Shown one piece after another: positions 41,192 through 50,902 of a stretch of DNA of 64,000 nucleotides. Under the pieces are notes generated by a model. That model saw only the letters and a list, made by a program, of their open reading frames with translations. It ran no database searches and was not told the origin of the DNA. The stretch is from the NCBI RefSeq assembly GCF_009569385.1, contig NZ_WBOF01000001.1, positions 3,792,001 to 3,856,000 on the forward strand, given 5' to 3'. Within the stretch, counting starts at the first letter, position 1. Each line of letters opens with the position of its first letter. The translations under genes were made by a program, and so were the position numbers. This DNA comes from Streptomyces kaniharaensis (GTDB taxonomy: Bacteria; Actinomycetota; Actinomycetes; Streptomycetales; Streptomycetaceae).

Positions 41192-42226
41192 TCAGGCCAT
41201 TAGCCGCTTGAGCCGCTCGCCGGCCGTGCCCAGCACCGAGCGGGCCTCGGCCAGCCGTTCGGGCGACACCCCGCCGTCCCGGGCCGCGTCGCGGACCTGG
41301 TCACGGAAGCGGTCGAGCAGCCGCTCCAGCTCCCGGGCCGGGTCCCCGGCCGGGTCGGTCGCCGTCCACGGCGGCAGGTCGGCCGGGGCGGCGGCCGGCT
41401 CCTCCTTGTCCAGGTCGATCCGGGTCACCGTGACGTGCTCGACCGGCGCCGGCTCGTCCGAGGGCTGGCCCCAGCGGGCCGCGTCGGCCAGCCCGGCCAG
41501 GCCCTTGGTCAGCTCCGACAGGCCCTCGGCCAGGCCGGTCGGCCAGTCGCCCTTCGCCGCGTGCTCGCGCACCTGCTGCTCGACCCGGCGCTTGATCCGC
41601 AGCGCCTCCTGCTGAGCCGCCGTCCGGGCCGCCTTGGACTGCTCGCGCAGCCGGCGGGCCTCCTCCTCGGCGGCCTTCGTCTTGGCCTTGGCGGCCTTCT
41701 CCTGCTCCTTGGCCCGCTGGGCCTGCTCCTTGGCCTGCCGCTTGAACTGTGCGAACTCCTCCTTGGCGCGCTGCCAGGAGTCCTTGTCACCCCAGGGGCC
41801 GGACCACGGGTCCCCGCCCCCCTCGGCGCGATCCGGGCGGGGGGCCGTCTTCGCCGCGTTCCACAGCTCCTCGCGCAGGTCCTTGGCGCTGTCCCGGACG
41901 TCCTCGCGGATCGCCCCGGCGAGCTGGGCAACCGAGTCGTGGATCTCCACCTCCAGCTCGTCCAACTCGCCCTGGCGGGAGGCGAGTTCGGCGCGGCCGG
42001 CATCGGTGAGCCGGTACACCTTGCGGCCGCCCTCGGTGCTGTGGGTGACGAGGCCCTCCTGCTCCAGCTTGGCGAGCCGGGGATAGACCGTGCCGGCCGA
42101 GGGCGCGTAGAGGCCCTGGAAGCGCTCCTCCAGGAGGCGGATGACCTCGTATCCGTGCCGCGGGGCCTCGTCGAGCAGCTTCAGCAGGTAGAGCCGGAGC
42201 CGGCCGTGGCCGAAGACGGGGCTCAT
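41192..42226 (-). CDS. PadR-family regulator with long coiled-coil C-terminus
   Basis: 344 aa. The PadR winged helix (residues ~10-85: LRLYLLKLLDEAPRHGYEVI, YAPSAGTVYPRLAKLEQEGL) is normally followed by ~90 aa. Here there is instead a ~150-residue charged Ala/Lys/Glu/Arg-rich coiled coil (~155-235) and a C-terminal helical region. ATG 42226 has AAGGAGG upstream and follows the DUF4097 stop after 1 nt, so the two are coupled. It probably represses its own operon through the palindromes at 43175-43213. Confidence 0.88.
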   Translation of the reverse strand: MSPVFGHGRLRLYLLKLLDEAPRHGYEVIRLLEERFQGLYAPSAGTVYPRLAKLEQEGLVTHSTEGGRKVYRLTDAGRAELASRQGELDELEVEIHDSVAQLAGAIREDVRDSAKDLREELWNAAKTAPRPDRAEGGGDPWSGPWGDKDSWQRAKEEFAQFKRQAKEQAQRAKEQEKAAKAKTKAAEEEARRLREQSKAARTAAQQEALRIKRRVEQQVREHAAKGDWPTGLAEGLSELTKGLAGLADAARWGQPSDEPAPVEHVTVTRIDLDKEEPAAAPADLPPWTATDPAGDPARELERLLDRFRDQVRDAARDGGVSPERLAEARSVLGTAGERLKRLMA

Positions 42227-42227
42227 C

Positions 42228-43151
42228 TCACGCCTCCTTGGTGAGGTCGGGCCCGGTCGGCTTGGTGAGGTCCGGGCCGGCCGGGAGCTCCCGGACCACC
42301 GCCGGCGCGTCGTCCTCCGGGTCCGGGCGGCGCAGCACGGTGACGGCGCCGGAGACGGTGGTCACCGCGAGGTTGCCCTGGCCCTCGCCCAGCTGGCCGG
42401 ACAGCCGCTTGGCGCCCCAGCTGCCGCCCAGCTTGAGCTGGTCGAAGGTGCTGGAGATGTCGCCGCTGGTGGAGCCGGCGTCGACCTTGGCATCGGCCAG
42501 CGAGGGGAGCCGGACGGCGACCGGGCCGCTGACCGTGCTCACCTTGATGTCGGCCGTCGTCGGGCCGTCGAGGTCCAGGGTGACCGCGCCGGTGACCGAG
42601 TTGGCCTGGACCCGGTCGGCGGTGCCGGCGACAACGGTGAGCTGCCCGGAGACGGTGTTCACCCGGAGCTGCCCGGCCACCGACTGGGCGTCGACGTCGC
42701 CGGAGACGGTGTTGGCGTCGGTGCGGCCGGTCAGGCCGACCAGGGTGGCGTCGCCGCTGGCGCTGTGCACCGAGACGTGCCCGGAGAAGCCGGAGACGGT
42801 GGCGTCGGCCGAGACGGTGCCCACCTTGACCTCGGTGGCGGCCGGCACCGTCAGGGTGACCCCGGCGACGCGCTTCTCCTTGAGCGAGCCGAAGAAGGCC
42901 TTGACCGAGGTGGCCGACTTGATCCACTCACCGACCTCGCCCCAGCTGCTGACGTCCTTGTAGGTGACCGTCAGGACACCGTCCACCAGGGTCACGTGCA
43001 GCGGCTCGCCCCTGAGCTCGGTGACCTCCAGGCGGGCGGGGCCGTCGGCCGCCACCACGTTCACCGTGCCGTCGATGATCCGCACGTTGAGCGTGCGCAC
43101 CGCCTCGTCGATGGTGATCCTGTCGGGTCCGTCGACCGTCCACTGGTTCAT
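42228..43151 (-). CDS. DUF4097 beta-helix/adhesin-like protein
   Basis: 307 aa. The core (~100-270) is a repeated beta-strand pattern (VHSASGDATLVGLTGRTDAN, VSGDVDAQSVAGQLRVNTVS), characteristic of DUF4097/DUF4098 putative surface or scaffold proteins. There is no signal peptide, so it is probably cytoplasmic here. ATG 43151 is chosen for GGGAGG 8 nt upstream. It is the first gene of a two-gene operon with the PadR regulator. Confidence 0.83.
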   Translation of the reverse strand: MNQWTVDGPDRITIDEAVRTLNVRIIDGTVNVVAADGPARLEVTELRGEPLHVTLVDGVLTVTYKDVSSWGEVGEWIKSATSVKAFFGSLKEKRVAGVTLTVPAATEVKVGTVSADATVSGFSGHVSVHSASGDATLVGLTGRTDANTVSGDVDAQSVAGQLRVNTVSGQLTVVAGTADRVQANSVTGAVTLDLDGPTTADIKVSTVSGPVAVRLPSLADAKVDAGSTSGDISSTFDQLKLGGSWGAKRLSGQLGEGQGNLAVTTVSGAVTVLRRPDPEDDAPAVVRELPAGPDLTKPTGPDLTKEA

Positions 43152-43174
43152 CTCTGCCGCCTCCCGTTGTGAAT

Positions 43175-43188
43175 CGCGATGTATCGCG
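43175..43188. promoter_or_regulatory. Palindrome CGCGAT-GT-ATCGCG, likely PadR operator 1
   Basis: Perfect 6-bp inverted repeat with a 2-nt spacer, 24 nt upstream of the DUF4097 start. It resembles ATATATCGCGATATAT-type PadR operators. Confidence 0.65.
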
Positions 43189-43203
43189 TTCGTCTTCAAA
43201 AGA

Positions 43204-43213
43204 CGATATATCG
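43204..43213. promoter_or_regulatory. Palindrome CGATATATCG, likely PadR operator 2
   Basis: Perfect 10-bp AT-rich palindrome in GC-rich DNA, centred 27 bp from operator 1. The two sites together cover the presumed promoter of the DUF4097-PadR operon. Confidence 0.65.
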
Positions 43214-43341
43214 CGTGGCGGGAATTGCAAGCGGTTCCGCCCCTGAAACCGGCCCGGACGCGGCCCCGATACGACCCCGACCCGGCCCCGGGAACGACCC
43301 CCTACGGGACATGCGAAGGGCCCGGGAGGCAGCCTTGGGTT

Positions 43342-43345
43342 CTAG
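43342..43345. repeat. Left copy of the CTAG target-site duplication
   Basis: CTAG directly precedes the left inverted repeat and recurs directly after the right one (44630-44633). Joined, they give TTCTAGAA, a palindromic target as favoured by IS30-family elements. Confidence 0.65.
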
Positions 43346-44629
43346 GAGTCGTTGCAACACCCCAGTTCAGGGGATGCATTGGACTTCGAGATCCGCAAGG
43401 ACCGGACGGCCCAGGGGCCTGTGAAGCTGCGCCGGGAACGGGAGGCATACTCCCGGCTCATGCAGCAGGGCTACACGAACACCGAGGCGTGCCGGATCGT
43501 CGGCATCGCCCGCCGGACCGGCCAGAAGTGGCGTCACGGCCGCGGAGCCGAGCAGCGGCAGAAGGCGGCACCACCGATTCGCATGGTGGTGCCGCCTTCC
43601 GGTGTCTCCCGGTATCTGAGCGAGGACGAGCGGATCCACATCGCCGACCGGCTGCGGGAGAAGGCCACCGTGCGGGCCATCGCCGCGGAGCTGGGCCGCA
43701 GTCCGTCCACCATCAGCCGGGAGATCCGCCGCAACCGCACCGAGGGCACTCGCGGGCAGTGGCACTACCGTCCGCACGCCGCCCAGGCCAGGGCGGACGC
43801 TCGCCGGCCCCGCCCCAAGGCCCGCAAGATCACCGAGAACCCCGAGCTGCACGCCGCCGTCCAGGCGATGCTGGACGAGCAGTGGAGCCCGGAGCAGATC
43901 TGCCACGCTCTACGTCGACAGTTCCCCGACCGGCCGGAGATGCACGTGGTCCACGAGACCGTCTACCAGGCGCTCTACGTCCAGGGCCGCGGCGAGCTGC
44001 GGCGCGAGCTCGCCGGTGCCCTGCGCTCAGGCCGGGCCCGCCGCAGGCCCCAGCGGCAGGCCAACTGCCGGCGTTCCCGCTTCACCGACCCGATGGTCAT
44101 GATCAGCGAGCGCCCCGCCGAGGCCGAGGACCGGGCCGTCCCCGGCCACTGGGAGGGCGATCTGATCCTCGGCAAGGAGCACAAGTCCGCGATCGGCACC
44201 CTGGTCGAGCGTTCGACCCGCTACGTGATGCTGCTGCACCTGCCCGGCGACCACACCGCCGAGACCGTCCGCGACGCCCTAGTGGCCACCGCCCGGACAC
44301 TCCCGGTCCAGCTGAAGCGGTCCCTGACCTGGGACCAGGGCAGCGAGATGGCCAGGCACGCGGAGTTCAGCCTGGCCACCGACATCCCGGTCTACTTCTG
44401 CGACCCTGCCAGTCCCTGGCAGCGCGGCTCCAACGAGAACACGAACGGCCTGCTGCGGCAGTACTTCCCCAAGGGCACCGACCTGTCGGTCCACACGCCC
44501 GAGCACCTGGCCGCCGTCGCCGACCAGCTCAACCGCCGCCCACGCAAAACGCTCGGCTGGGAAACCCCAGCCGAGCGTCTGGCTAAACTCCTCGCGGCCT
44601 AGACAACCGACCACGTGTTGCAACGACCA
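43346..44629 (+). mobile_element. IS30-family insertion sequence, apparently complete
   Basis: 1284 bp bounded by inverted repeats: left GAGTCGTTGCAACACC, right (reverse complement) TGGTCGTTGCAACACG, sharing GTCGTTGCAACAC. CTAG direct repeats flank it. It encodes one intact transposase reading left to right. Intact ends, an open reading frame and a clean target duplication indicate recent arrival and potential mobility. Confidence 0.88.
43379..44602 (+). CDS. IS30-family transposase
   Basis: About 407 aa. Helix-turn-helix regions lie near residues ~20-45 (NTEACRIVGIARRTGQKWRH) and ~75-115 (YLSEDERIHIADRLREKATV, GRSPSTISREIRRNR). The DDE catalytic domain has D in GHWEGDLILG, D in LTWDQGSEMARH and E in GSNENTNGLLRQYFPKG. 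TTG 43379 has AGGGG 5 nt upstream; GTG 43421 and TTG 43352 are alternatives. The stop is 27 nt inside the right end. Confidence 0.92.
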   Translation: MDFEIRKDRTAQGPVKLRREREAYSRLMQQGYTNTEACRIVGIARRTGQKWRHGRGAEQRQKAAPPIRMVVPPSGVSRYLSEDERIHIADRLREKATVRAIAAELGRSPSTISREIRRNRTEGTRGQWHYRPHAAQARADARRPRPKARKITENPELHAAVQAMLDEQWSPEQICHALRRQFPDRPEMHVVHETVYQALYVQGRGELRRELAGALRSGRARRRPQRQANCRRSRFTDPMVMISERPAEAEDRAVPGHWEGDLILGKEHKSAIGTLVERSTRYVMLLHLPGDHTAETVRDALVATARTLPVQLKRSLTWDQGSEMARHAEFSLATDIPVYFCDPASPWQRGSNENTNGLLRQYFPKGTDLSVHTPEHLAAVADQLNRRPRKTLGWETPAERLAKLLAA

Positions 44630-44633
44630 CTAG
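44630..44633. repeat. Right copy of the CTAG target-site duplication
   Basis: Direct repeat of 43342-43345 at the right boundary of the IS30 element. Confidence 0.65.
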
Positions 44634-44677
44634 AAACCGCCCTGCGCGTGCGGGCCCTTCCACCGCGGTTCACCGCG

Positions 44678-44857
44678 TCACTCGTCGTCCTCGTCGTCGA
44701 GCCGGGCCAGCCAGGTGGCCAGCCGCTCGACCGGGATCTCGAAGTCGGGGTTGAGGTCGACGAACTCGCGCAGGCGCTCGGCCAGCCACTCGAAGGTGAC
44801 CTCCTCGTCGCCGCGCCGGTTCTCCAGCTCCTCGATGCCTCGGTCGGTGAAGTACAC
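44678..44857 (-). CDS. DUF6104 small protein
   Basis: 59 aa, beginning YFTDRGIEELENRRGDEEVT after the start and ending in an acidic LDDEDDE. It matches the DUF6104 family of short actinobacterial proteins of unknown role. GTG 44857 has CGGAG 6 nt upstream; the longer frame is antisense-like. It lies 32 nt after the Ser/Thr kinase stop, so probably cotranscribed. Its downstream hairpin has been split by the IS30 element. Confidence 0.8.
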   Translation of the reverse strand: MYFTDRGIEELENRRGDEEVTFEWLAERLREFVDLNPDFEIPVERLATWLARLDDEDDE

Positions 44858-44889
44858 GGTTCGCTCCGGTCGGATGGGGGTTGACCTGG

Positions 44890-46902
44890 TCAGGATAGAC
44901 CGGGCTGGCCGTTGGCCCGCCAGGTGCTGATGGTCACCTTGGCGGCGCCGGTGCTCGCGTCGGCGACCTCCACGGCGGCGACGGCGATGTTCTGGGTCAC
45001 CCGGTCGCGGATGCACAGCAGCCGGCCCGCGGTGACGCGGTTGAAGCTGAGGTCGGTGTCCGGGCGGGAGTCGATCGCGCTCGCGCACTGCTCCGGGGTG
45101 ACGCTGGCCTCGCTGATCACCGCGAAGTCGGAGGCGTCGTTGCCGTACGGGGCGAAGGAGTCCGCCCGGCCGCCGCAGCACTGCGCCTTGCCGACGCCGA
45201 AGCCCCACTTGAGGTCGTTGCCGCGGGGCACGACCTTGCCGGCCGTCAGGTCGATCTTGTACGCGTCGCTGGAGTACTCGGCGCCCGGGATCGAGAGCGA
45301 GACCTTGTCGAGCGCCGGCGTGTAGCCGGTGGGCCGGGCGGGCGCCGAGACGGTGGCGCCGGGCGTGCTGGGCCTGCCGGTCGGGACCGTCACCGGCGAG
45401 TTGCCGGCGGACGGGCTGCTGCCGGTGGCCGGGGCGGTGACGGCGCCCTGCGTGGGCAGCGGCGCGGGCGACTGGCTGACCGACTGGGTGGCGGCCGTGT
45501 TGCTGCTGCTCGACTTGCCGTCGTTCAGCTTCTTCATCAGGAAGACGCCGCCCGCGGTGCCGCCGATCGCCATCACCAGGGCGACGACGAGCAGGGCCTT
45601 CCAGGACACCCCGCCCTTCTTCGCCTTGGGCTCGGGCTTGGCGGGCTCGGGGACGTCGGTGACCACCGGGCCGGGCGGCGGGGTGTCGAAGGTCGGCGGC
45701 TCGTTGCGCAGCTGCACGGTGGGCGGCGAGGAGAGCACCGGGGCGGTCGGCGACTCGGTGGGCGGCTGCGGGGCGCCGTACGCGCCGACCGGCGGCGGCA
45801 CGAAGCCGGGCGGGGGGCCCACGGGCGCCTGGGGGGCGGTGGGCTGGTGCGTCACGGCCGTGGCCGGGTGGGTCGGTGCGCCGGACGGCGGCGGGGGAGT
45901 GCCGGGCACCGCCGGCATCGGGGTCGGCGGCGTCGAGGGGAGGGCCGGCACGGGCGTGGGCGGGGTCTTGGGCAGGTCCGAGCGGCGGGTGATCTCGGTG
46001 TTGACCTGGCGCGGAAGCCAGTCGTCGCCGAACCGCAGCTGGCCGCCGACCTCCGGGTGGTTGCGGGCGACCTGGATGATCTCGGCGGGCGTCGGCCGGT
46101 CCTCCGGGGACTTGGCCAGGCAGCGCTGGACGAGCTCGCGCAGATCGGCCGGGACGGTCTCCAGGTCGGGCTCCTCGTGCACCACCCGGTAGAGCACCGC
46201 GGTGTCCGGGCCGTCGCCGAACGGCGGCGCGCCGCCGGCCACGTAGGCGGCGAGCGCGCCGAGCGCGAAGACGTCGGTGGCCGGAGTGACCGCGCGGCCC
46301 TGGGCCTGCTCGGGGGACATGAAGGCGGGGGAGCCGATGCGATAGCCGGTGCCGGTCAGCGCGGTGGCGTCGGCGGCCCGGGCGATGCCGAAGTCGATCA
46401 CCCGCGGGCCGTCCCCGGCGACCAGCACGTTGGCCGGCTTGAGGTCGCGGTGCACCACCTCGACGCTGTGGATCGCCTGCAGCGCCTCGGCGATGCCGCC
46501 CATCAGCAGCAGGACGGTGCGCACCGGCAGGGCGCCGTTCTCGCGCACGACCTGCTGGAGGGACGGGCCGGGGACGTACGCGGTGACCAGCCAGGGGGCG
46601 TCCGAGTCCAGGCCGCCGGAGTCGATCACCTGTGCGGTGTAGAGCCCGTGGATCCGCTGGGCGTTGCTCACCTCCTGGGCGAAGCGGCGGCGGAACTCGC
46701 CGTCCTCGGCGAACTCGGGGCGGACCACCTTGAGGGCGACCGGGCGCCCGCCCGGCGTGTACGACAGGTAGACCCGGCCCATCCCGCCGGCCCCCAGCCG
46801 GGCGAAGAGCCGGTAGCCGCCGACCTCCCGGGGGTCGTCCGGGAGCAGCGGCTGGAAGACCGGAGGGAGCTTGGAAGCGTCCCGCGGCGTGTCGGCGGTC
46901 AT
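44890..46902 (-). CDS. Membrane Ser/Thr protein kinase (PknB-like)
   Basis: 670 aa. Kinase domain ~29-290: glycine loop RLGAGGMGRVY, K58 in ALKVVR, HRDLKPAN (151-158), DFG (VIDFGIARA) and SPEQAQG. Next come a ~160-residue Pro/Thr-rich juxtamembrane stretch, one membrane helix (~455-478) and an extracytoplasmic domain (~480-670) with a CC pair and further cysteines, not PASTA repeats. ATG 46902 has AGGGGG upstream. The external domain probably senses an envelope signal; ligand and substrates unknown. Confidence 0.9.
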   Translation of the reverse strand: MTADTPRDASKLPPVFQPLLPDDPREVGGYRLFARLGAGGMGRVYLSYTPGGRPVALKVVRPEFAEDGEFRRRFAQEVSNAQRIHGLYTAQVIDSGGLDSDAPWLVTAYVPGPSLQQVVRENGALPVRTVLLLMGGIAEALQAIHSVEVVHRDLKPANVLVAGDGPRVIDFGIARAADATALTGTGYRIGSPAFMSPEQAQGRAVTPATDVFALGALAAYVAGGAPPFGDGPDTAVLYRVVHEEPDLETVPADLRELVQRCLAKSPEDRPTPAEIIQVARNHPEVGGQLRFGDDWLPRQVNTEITRRSDLPKTPPTPVPALPSTPPTPMPAVPGTPPPPSGAPTHPATAVTHQPTAPQAPVGPPPGFVPPPVGAYGAPQPPTESPTAPVLSSPPTVQLRNEPPTFDTPPPGPVVTDVPEPAKPEPKAKKGGVSWKALLVVALVMAIGGTAGGVFLMKKLNDGKSSSSNTAATQSVSQSPAPLPTQGAVTAPATGSSPSAGNSPVTVPTGRPSTPGATVSAPARPTGYTPALDKVSLSIPGAEYSSDAYKIDLTAGKVVPRGNDLKWGFGVGKAQCCGGRADSFAPYGNDASDFAVISEASVTPEQCASAIDSRPDTDLSFNRVTAGRLLCIRDRVTQNIAVAAVEVADASTGAAKVTISTWRANGQPGLS

Positions 46903-47094
46903 GTGGTGATCCCCCTGGGAGAGCGGTGAGGTCATCCGACCGGCCGCGGGTGCGGTGACGGGCGCGCCCGGGCGTCGGTCTGGCGATGCATAACCTATCG
47001 ATCCGTCAGGCGGGCGTGCAGCGAGGTTCCCGGTTGGTTGCAGAGCTGCGACCTTGACATGGCGCCACCGTGAAGCCGCGAGCCCCACAACGGG

Positions 47095-47135
47095 CGCGGC
47101 CCCCGTCCTCCCTGACGGGGAGGACGGGGGCCGCG
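47095..47135 (-). terminator. Terminator of kgd
   Basis: An 18-bp GC-rich stem (47095-47112 with 47118-47135) about 20 nt after the kgd stop on the minus strand. Confidence 0.85.
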
Positions 47136-47155
47136 GACGGTTCGCTGCCAGGGCG

Positions 47156-50100
47156 TCAGATCGCGTAGACCTCTTCGATCAGCGCCTGCTGCTCGGCGGC
47201 GTGGCGCTTGGCCGAGCCGACCGCCGGGGACGAGGCCGTCGACCGGGCGACGCGGCGCAGCCGCGAGCCGTTGGCGCTGCGGCCGATGACGACCTGCAGG
47301 TGGTCGACCAGGTTCATCGCGATGAACGGCCAGGCACCCTGGTTGGCCGGCTCCTCCTGCGCCCAGACGAACTGGACGTTGTCGCCGTAGCGGGCCAGCT
47401 CCTCCTGGAGCTCGGCCACCGGCAGCGGGTAGAGCCGCTCGACCCGGACGATCGCCGTGTCGGTGACGCCGCGCTCGGTGCGCGCCGCCTCCAGGTCGTA
47501 GTAGAACTTGCCGGCGGTGATGACCACCTTGCGGACCTGCGCCGGGTCGACGGTGGTGTCGCCGATGACCGGGCGGAACGAGCCGGACAGGAACTCCTCG
47601 GTCGCACTGGCCGCGGCCTTGAGACGCAGCATCGACTTCGGGGTGAAGACGACCAGCGGCTTGTGGTGCGGGTTGTGCGCCTGCCAGCGCAGCAGGTGGA
47701 AGTAGTTCGACGGCAGGGTCGGCATGGCGACCGTCATGTTGTTCTGCGCGCACAGCTGGAGGAAGCGCTCCGGGCGGGCGGACGAGTGGTCCGGGCCCTG
47801 GCCCTCGTAGCCGTGCGGCAGCAGCAGGGTGACGCCGGAGTGCTGGCCCCACTTCTGCTCGGCGGAGGCGATGTACTCGTCCACCATGGTCTGCGCGCCG
47901 TTGACGAAGTCGCCGAACTGCGCCTCCCACATGACCAGCGCGTTCGGGCGGGTCAGCGAGTAGCCGTACTCGAAGCCCATGGCCGCGTACTCCGACAGCA
48001 GGCTGTCGTAGACGGTGTAGCGGGCCTGGTCCTCGGTGAGGTACTGCAGCGGGGTGTAGTCCTCGCCGCTCTGGCGGTCGATCAGGACGGCGTGCCGCTG
48101 GCCGAAGGTGCCGCGGCGGCTGTCCTGGCCGGCCAGGCGGACCGGGTGGCCCTCCATGAGCAGCGAGCCGATGGCGAGGGTCTCGCCCATCGCCCAGTCG
48201 ATGGTGTTGTCCTCGACCGAGGCGGCGCGGCGCTGCAGCTGCGGCAGCAGGCGCGGGTGGACGGTCAGCCACTCCGGGTGGTTGACCTGGGAGGCGGCGA
48301 TCCGCTTGACCATCTCCTGGGAGATGCCGGTCTGGATGGAGACCGGGAAGTCGGCGACCGGCTTGCCGTTGGTGGCGCCGGCCGGCGCCTGGGCCGCGTC
48401 GCGGACCTCGGCGAAGACCTTCTCCAGCTGGCCCTGGAAGTCCTGGAGCGCCTGCTCCGCCTCTTCCATGGTGATGTCGCCGCGACCGATCAGGCCCTCG
48501 GTGTAGAGCTTGCGCACCGAGCGCTTCTTGTCGATCAGGTCGTACATCAGCGGCTGGGTGAACGACGGGTTGTCGGCCTCGTTGTGACCGCGGCGGCGGT
48601 AGCAGATGAGGTCGATCACCACGTCCTTGTGGAACTCCTGGCGGAACTCGAAGGCGAGCCGCGCGACGCGGACCACGGCCTCCGGGTCGTCGCCGTTCAC
48701 GTGGAAGATCGGGGCCTCGATCATGCGGGCCACGTCGGTGCAGTACATCGAGGAGCGCGAGGAGGCCGGGGCGGCGGTGAAGCCGACCTGGTTGTTCACC
48801 ACGATGTGCACGGTGCCGCCGGTGCGGTAGCCGCGCAGCTGCGACATGTTGAGGGTCTCCGCGACGACGCCCTGGCCGGCGAAGGCCGCGTCGCCGTGGA
48901 TCTGGATCGGCAGCACCGGGAAGGTGGTGCCGCCCTGGTCCAGGATGTCCTGCTTGGCGCGGGCGATGCCCTCGACGACCGGGTCCACGGCCTCCAGGTG
49001 GGAGGGGTTCGCGGCGAGCGAGACCTTGATGGTCTCGCCGTCGAGGCCGGTGAAGGTGCCCTCGGCGCCCAGGTGGTACTTGACGTCGCCGGAGCCGTGC
49101 ATCGACTTCGGGTCGAGGTTGCCCTCGAACTCGCCGAAGATCTTGCCGTACGGCTTGCCGACGATGTTGGCCAGCACGTTCAGGCGGCCGCGGTGGGCCA
49201 TGCCGATGACGGCCTCGTCGAGGCGGTGCTCGGCGGCCGAGTCGATCGTGGCGTCCAGCAGCGGGATGAGCGACTCGCCGCCCTCCAGCGAGAAGCGCTT
49301 CTGCCCGACGTACTTGGTCTGCAGGAATGTCTCGAAGGCCTCGGCCGAGTTCAGGCGGCGCAGGATCCGCAGCTGCTCCTCGCGCTCCGGCTTCGTGTAC
49401 GGCTTCTCCAGACGGTCCTGCAGCCAGCGGCGCTGCTTCGGGTCCTGGATGTGCATGTACTCGATGCCGACGGTGCGGCAGTAGGTGTTGCGCAGCAGGC
49501 CGAGGATGTCGCGGAGCTTCATCATCTTCTGGCCGCCGAAGCCGCCGACCGCGAACTCGCGCTCCAGGTCCCACAGGGTGAGGCCGTGCTGGACGACGTC
49601 CAGGTCGGGGTGCTTGCGCTGCTTGTACTCCAGCGGGTCGGTGTCGGCCATCAGGTGGCCGCGCACGCGGTACGCGTGGATCAGCTCCATGACGCGGGCG
49701 GTCTTGTTGACCTCGTCGTCGTGGGTGGTGGCGACGTCGGTGGCCCAGCGGACCGGCTCGTACGGGATCCGAAGCGACTCGAAGATCTCGTCGTAGAAGC
49801 CGTTCTCGCCGAGCAGCAGGCGGTGGATCTCGCGCAGGAACTCGCCGGACGCCGCGCCCTGGATGACGCGGTGGTCGTAGGTCGAGGTCAGCGTCATGAT
49901 CTTGGAGACGCCGAGGCGGGACAGGGTCTCCGGGGCGGAGCCCTGGAACTCGGCCGGGTACTCCATGGCGCCGACGCCGACGATGGTGCCCTGGTTCTGC
50001 ATCAGGCGCGGCACGGAGTGCACGGTGCCGATGCCGCCGGGGTTGGTCAGCGAGACCGTGACGCCGGTGAAGTCGTCCATGGTCAGCTTGTTGGCGCGGG

Positions 50101-50902
50101 CCCGGCGGACGATGTCCTCGTAGGCCTGCCAGAAGCCGAAGAAGTCGAGGGTCTCGGCCTTCTTGATGGCCGCGACGACGAGCTGGCGGTCGCCGTTGGG
50201 CTTGACCAGGTCGATGGCCAGGCCGAGGTTGATGTGCTCGGGCTTGACCAGGAAGGCCTTGCCGTCCTCCACCTTGTAGCTGTGGTTCATCCCCGGGTGG
50301 GCCTTGATGGCCTGGACCAGGGCGTAGCCGATCAGGTGCGTGAAGGAGACCTTGCCGCCGCGGGCGCGCTGCAGGTGGTTGTTGATGACGATGCGGTTGT
50401 CGATCAACAGCTTCGCGGGCACGGCGCGGACCGAGGTCGCGGTCGGCACCTCCAGCGAGGCGTCCATGTTGCTGGCGACGGCCTTCGCCGGGCCGCGCAG
50501 CTGGACCAGCTCGGGGCCGGCAGCGGCGGCGGGCTCGGCCGGAGCCGGGGCGGCGGCCTTGGGGGCCGGCGGCGCGGCGGGGGCTGCGGCGAGCGGCGCG
50601 GCGGCCACCGGGGCCGGCGCGGGCGCGGCCGGTGCGGCGGGGGCGGGCGCGGCCGGAGCAGCTGCGGCGGGCGCGGGGGCAGCGGCAGGGGTCGGCGTGG
50701 GGCCGGCCTGGGTCGCGGCCTGGGTCACTGGGGTCACCTCGGTACCGGGCTTGTAGTCGGCGAAAAAGTCCCACCAGGCTCGGTCGACCGAGTTCGGGTC
50801 CTGGAGGTACTGCTGGTAGATCTCGTCGACGAGCCACTCATTGGGACCGAAGCCAGTGGAGCTTGCCGAGCTGTTGGGGGTTTCAGGGGACTGTGGCGAC
50901 AC
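47156..50902 (-). CDS. kgd: Multifunctional 2-oxoglutarate dehydrogenase E1/decarboxylase (Kgd/OdhA type)
   Basis: 1248 aa. The N-terminal E1 segment ([20 protein letters not shown]) is followed by an Ala/Pro linker (~60-115), an E2o succinyltransferase-like domain (~120-340, with catalytic [12 protein letters not shown]), and the E1o thiamine diphosphate domains ([20 protein letters not shown], the GDAAFAGQG metal site, [22 protein letters not shown]). This E2-E1 fusion without its own lipoyl domain is characteristic of actinobacteria; it works with SucB and Lpd and is regulated by an FHA protein (GarA/OdhI). GTG 50902 is preceded by GAGGG. Confidence 0.95.
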   Translation of the reverse strand: MSPQSPETPNSSASSTGFGPNEWLVDEIYQQYLQDPNSVDRAWWDFFADYKPGTEVTPVTQAATQAGPTPTPAAAPAPAAAAPAAPAPAAPAAPAPAPVAAAPLAAAPAAPPAPKAAAPAPAEPAAAAGPELVQLRGPAKAVASNMDASLEVPTATSVRAVPAKLLIDNRIVINNHLQRARGGKVSFTHLIGYALVQAIKAHPGMNHSYKVEDGKAFLVKPEHINLGLAIDLVKPNGDRQLVVAAIKKAETLDFFGFWQAYEDIVRRARANKLTMDDFTGVTVSLTNPGGIGTVHSVPRLMQNQGTIVGVGAMEYPAEFQGSAPETLSRLGVSKIMTLTSTYDHRVIQGAASGEFLREIHRLLLGENGFYDEIFESLRIPYEPVRWATDVATTHDDEVNKTARVMELIHAYRVRGHLMADTDPLEYKQRKHPDLDVVQHGLTLWDLEREFAVGGFGGQKMMKLRDILGLLRNTYCRTVGIEYMHIQDPKQRRWLQDRLEKPYTKPEREEQLRILRRLNSAEAFETFLQTKYVGQKRFSLEGGESLIPLLDATIDSAAEHRLDEAVIGMAHRGRLNVLANIVGKPYGKIFGEFEGNLDPKSMHGSGDVKYHLGAEGTFTGLDGETIKVSLAANPSHLEAVDPVVEGIARAKQDILDQGGTTFPVLPIQIHGDAAFAGQGVVAETLNMSQLRGYRTGGTVHIVVNNQVGFTAAPASSRSSMYCTDVARMIEAPIFHVNGDDPEAVVRVARLAFEFRQEFHKDVVIDLICYRRRGHNEADNPSFTQPLMYDLIDKKRSVRKLYTEGLIGRGDITMEEAEQALQDFQGQLEKVFAEVRDAAQAPAGATNGKPVADFPVSIQTGISQEMVKRIAASQVNHPEWLTVHPRLLPQLQRRAASVEDNTIDWAMGETLAIGSLLMEGHPVRLAGQDSRRGTFGQRHAVLIDRQSGEDYTPLQYLTEDQARYTVYDSLLSEYAAMGFEYGYSLTRPNALVMWEAQFGDFVNGAQTMVDEYIASAEQKWGQHSGVTLLLPHGYEGQGPDHSSARPERFLQLCAQNNMTVAMPTLPSNYFHLLRWQAHNPHHKPLVVFTPKSMLRLKAAASATEEFLSGSFRPVIGDTTVDPAQVRKVVITAGKFYYDLEAARTERGVTDTAIVRVERLYPLPVAELQEELARYGDNVQFVWAQEEPANQGAWPFIAMNLVDHLQVVIGRSANGSRLRRVARSTASSPAVGSAKRHAAEQQALIEEVYAI

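Larger units (their letters stand above)
43315..44660. other. Split hairpin interrupted by the IS element
   Basis: GAAGGGCCCG (43315-43324) and CGGGCCCTTC (44651-44660) are perfectly complementary. Removing the 1284-bp element and one CTAG copy leaves them about 40 nt apart, a typical stem-loop downstream of the DUF6104 gene. This suggests the IS inserted in the loop of a pre-existing terminator. Confidence 0.55.

Noticed and set aside
43216..43345. Possible small gene between the PadR operators and the IS element
   Set aside because: Short GC-rich frames without a ribosome site; looks like ordinary intergenic DNA containing the left arm of the split hairpin.
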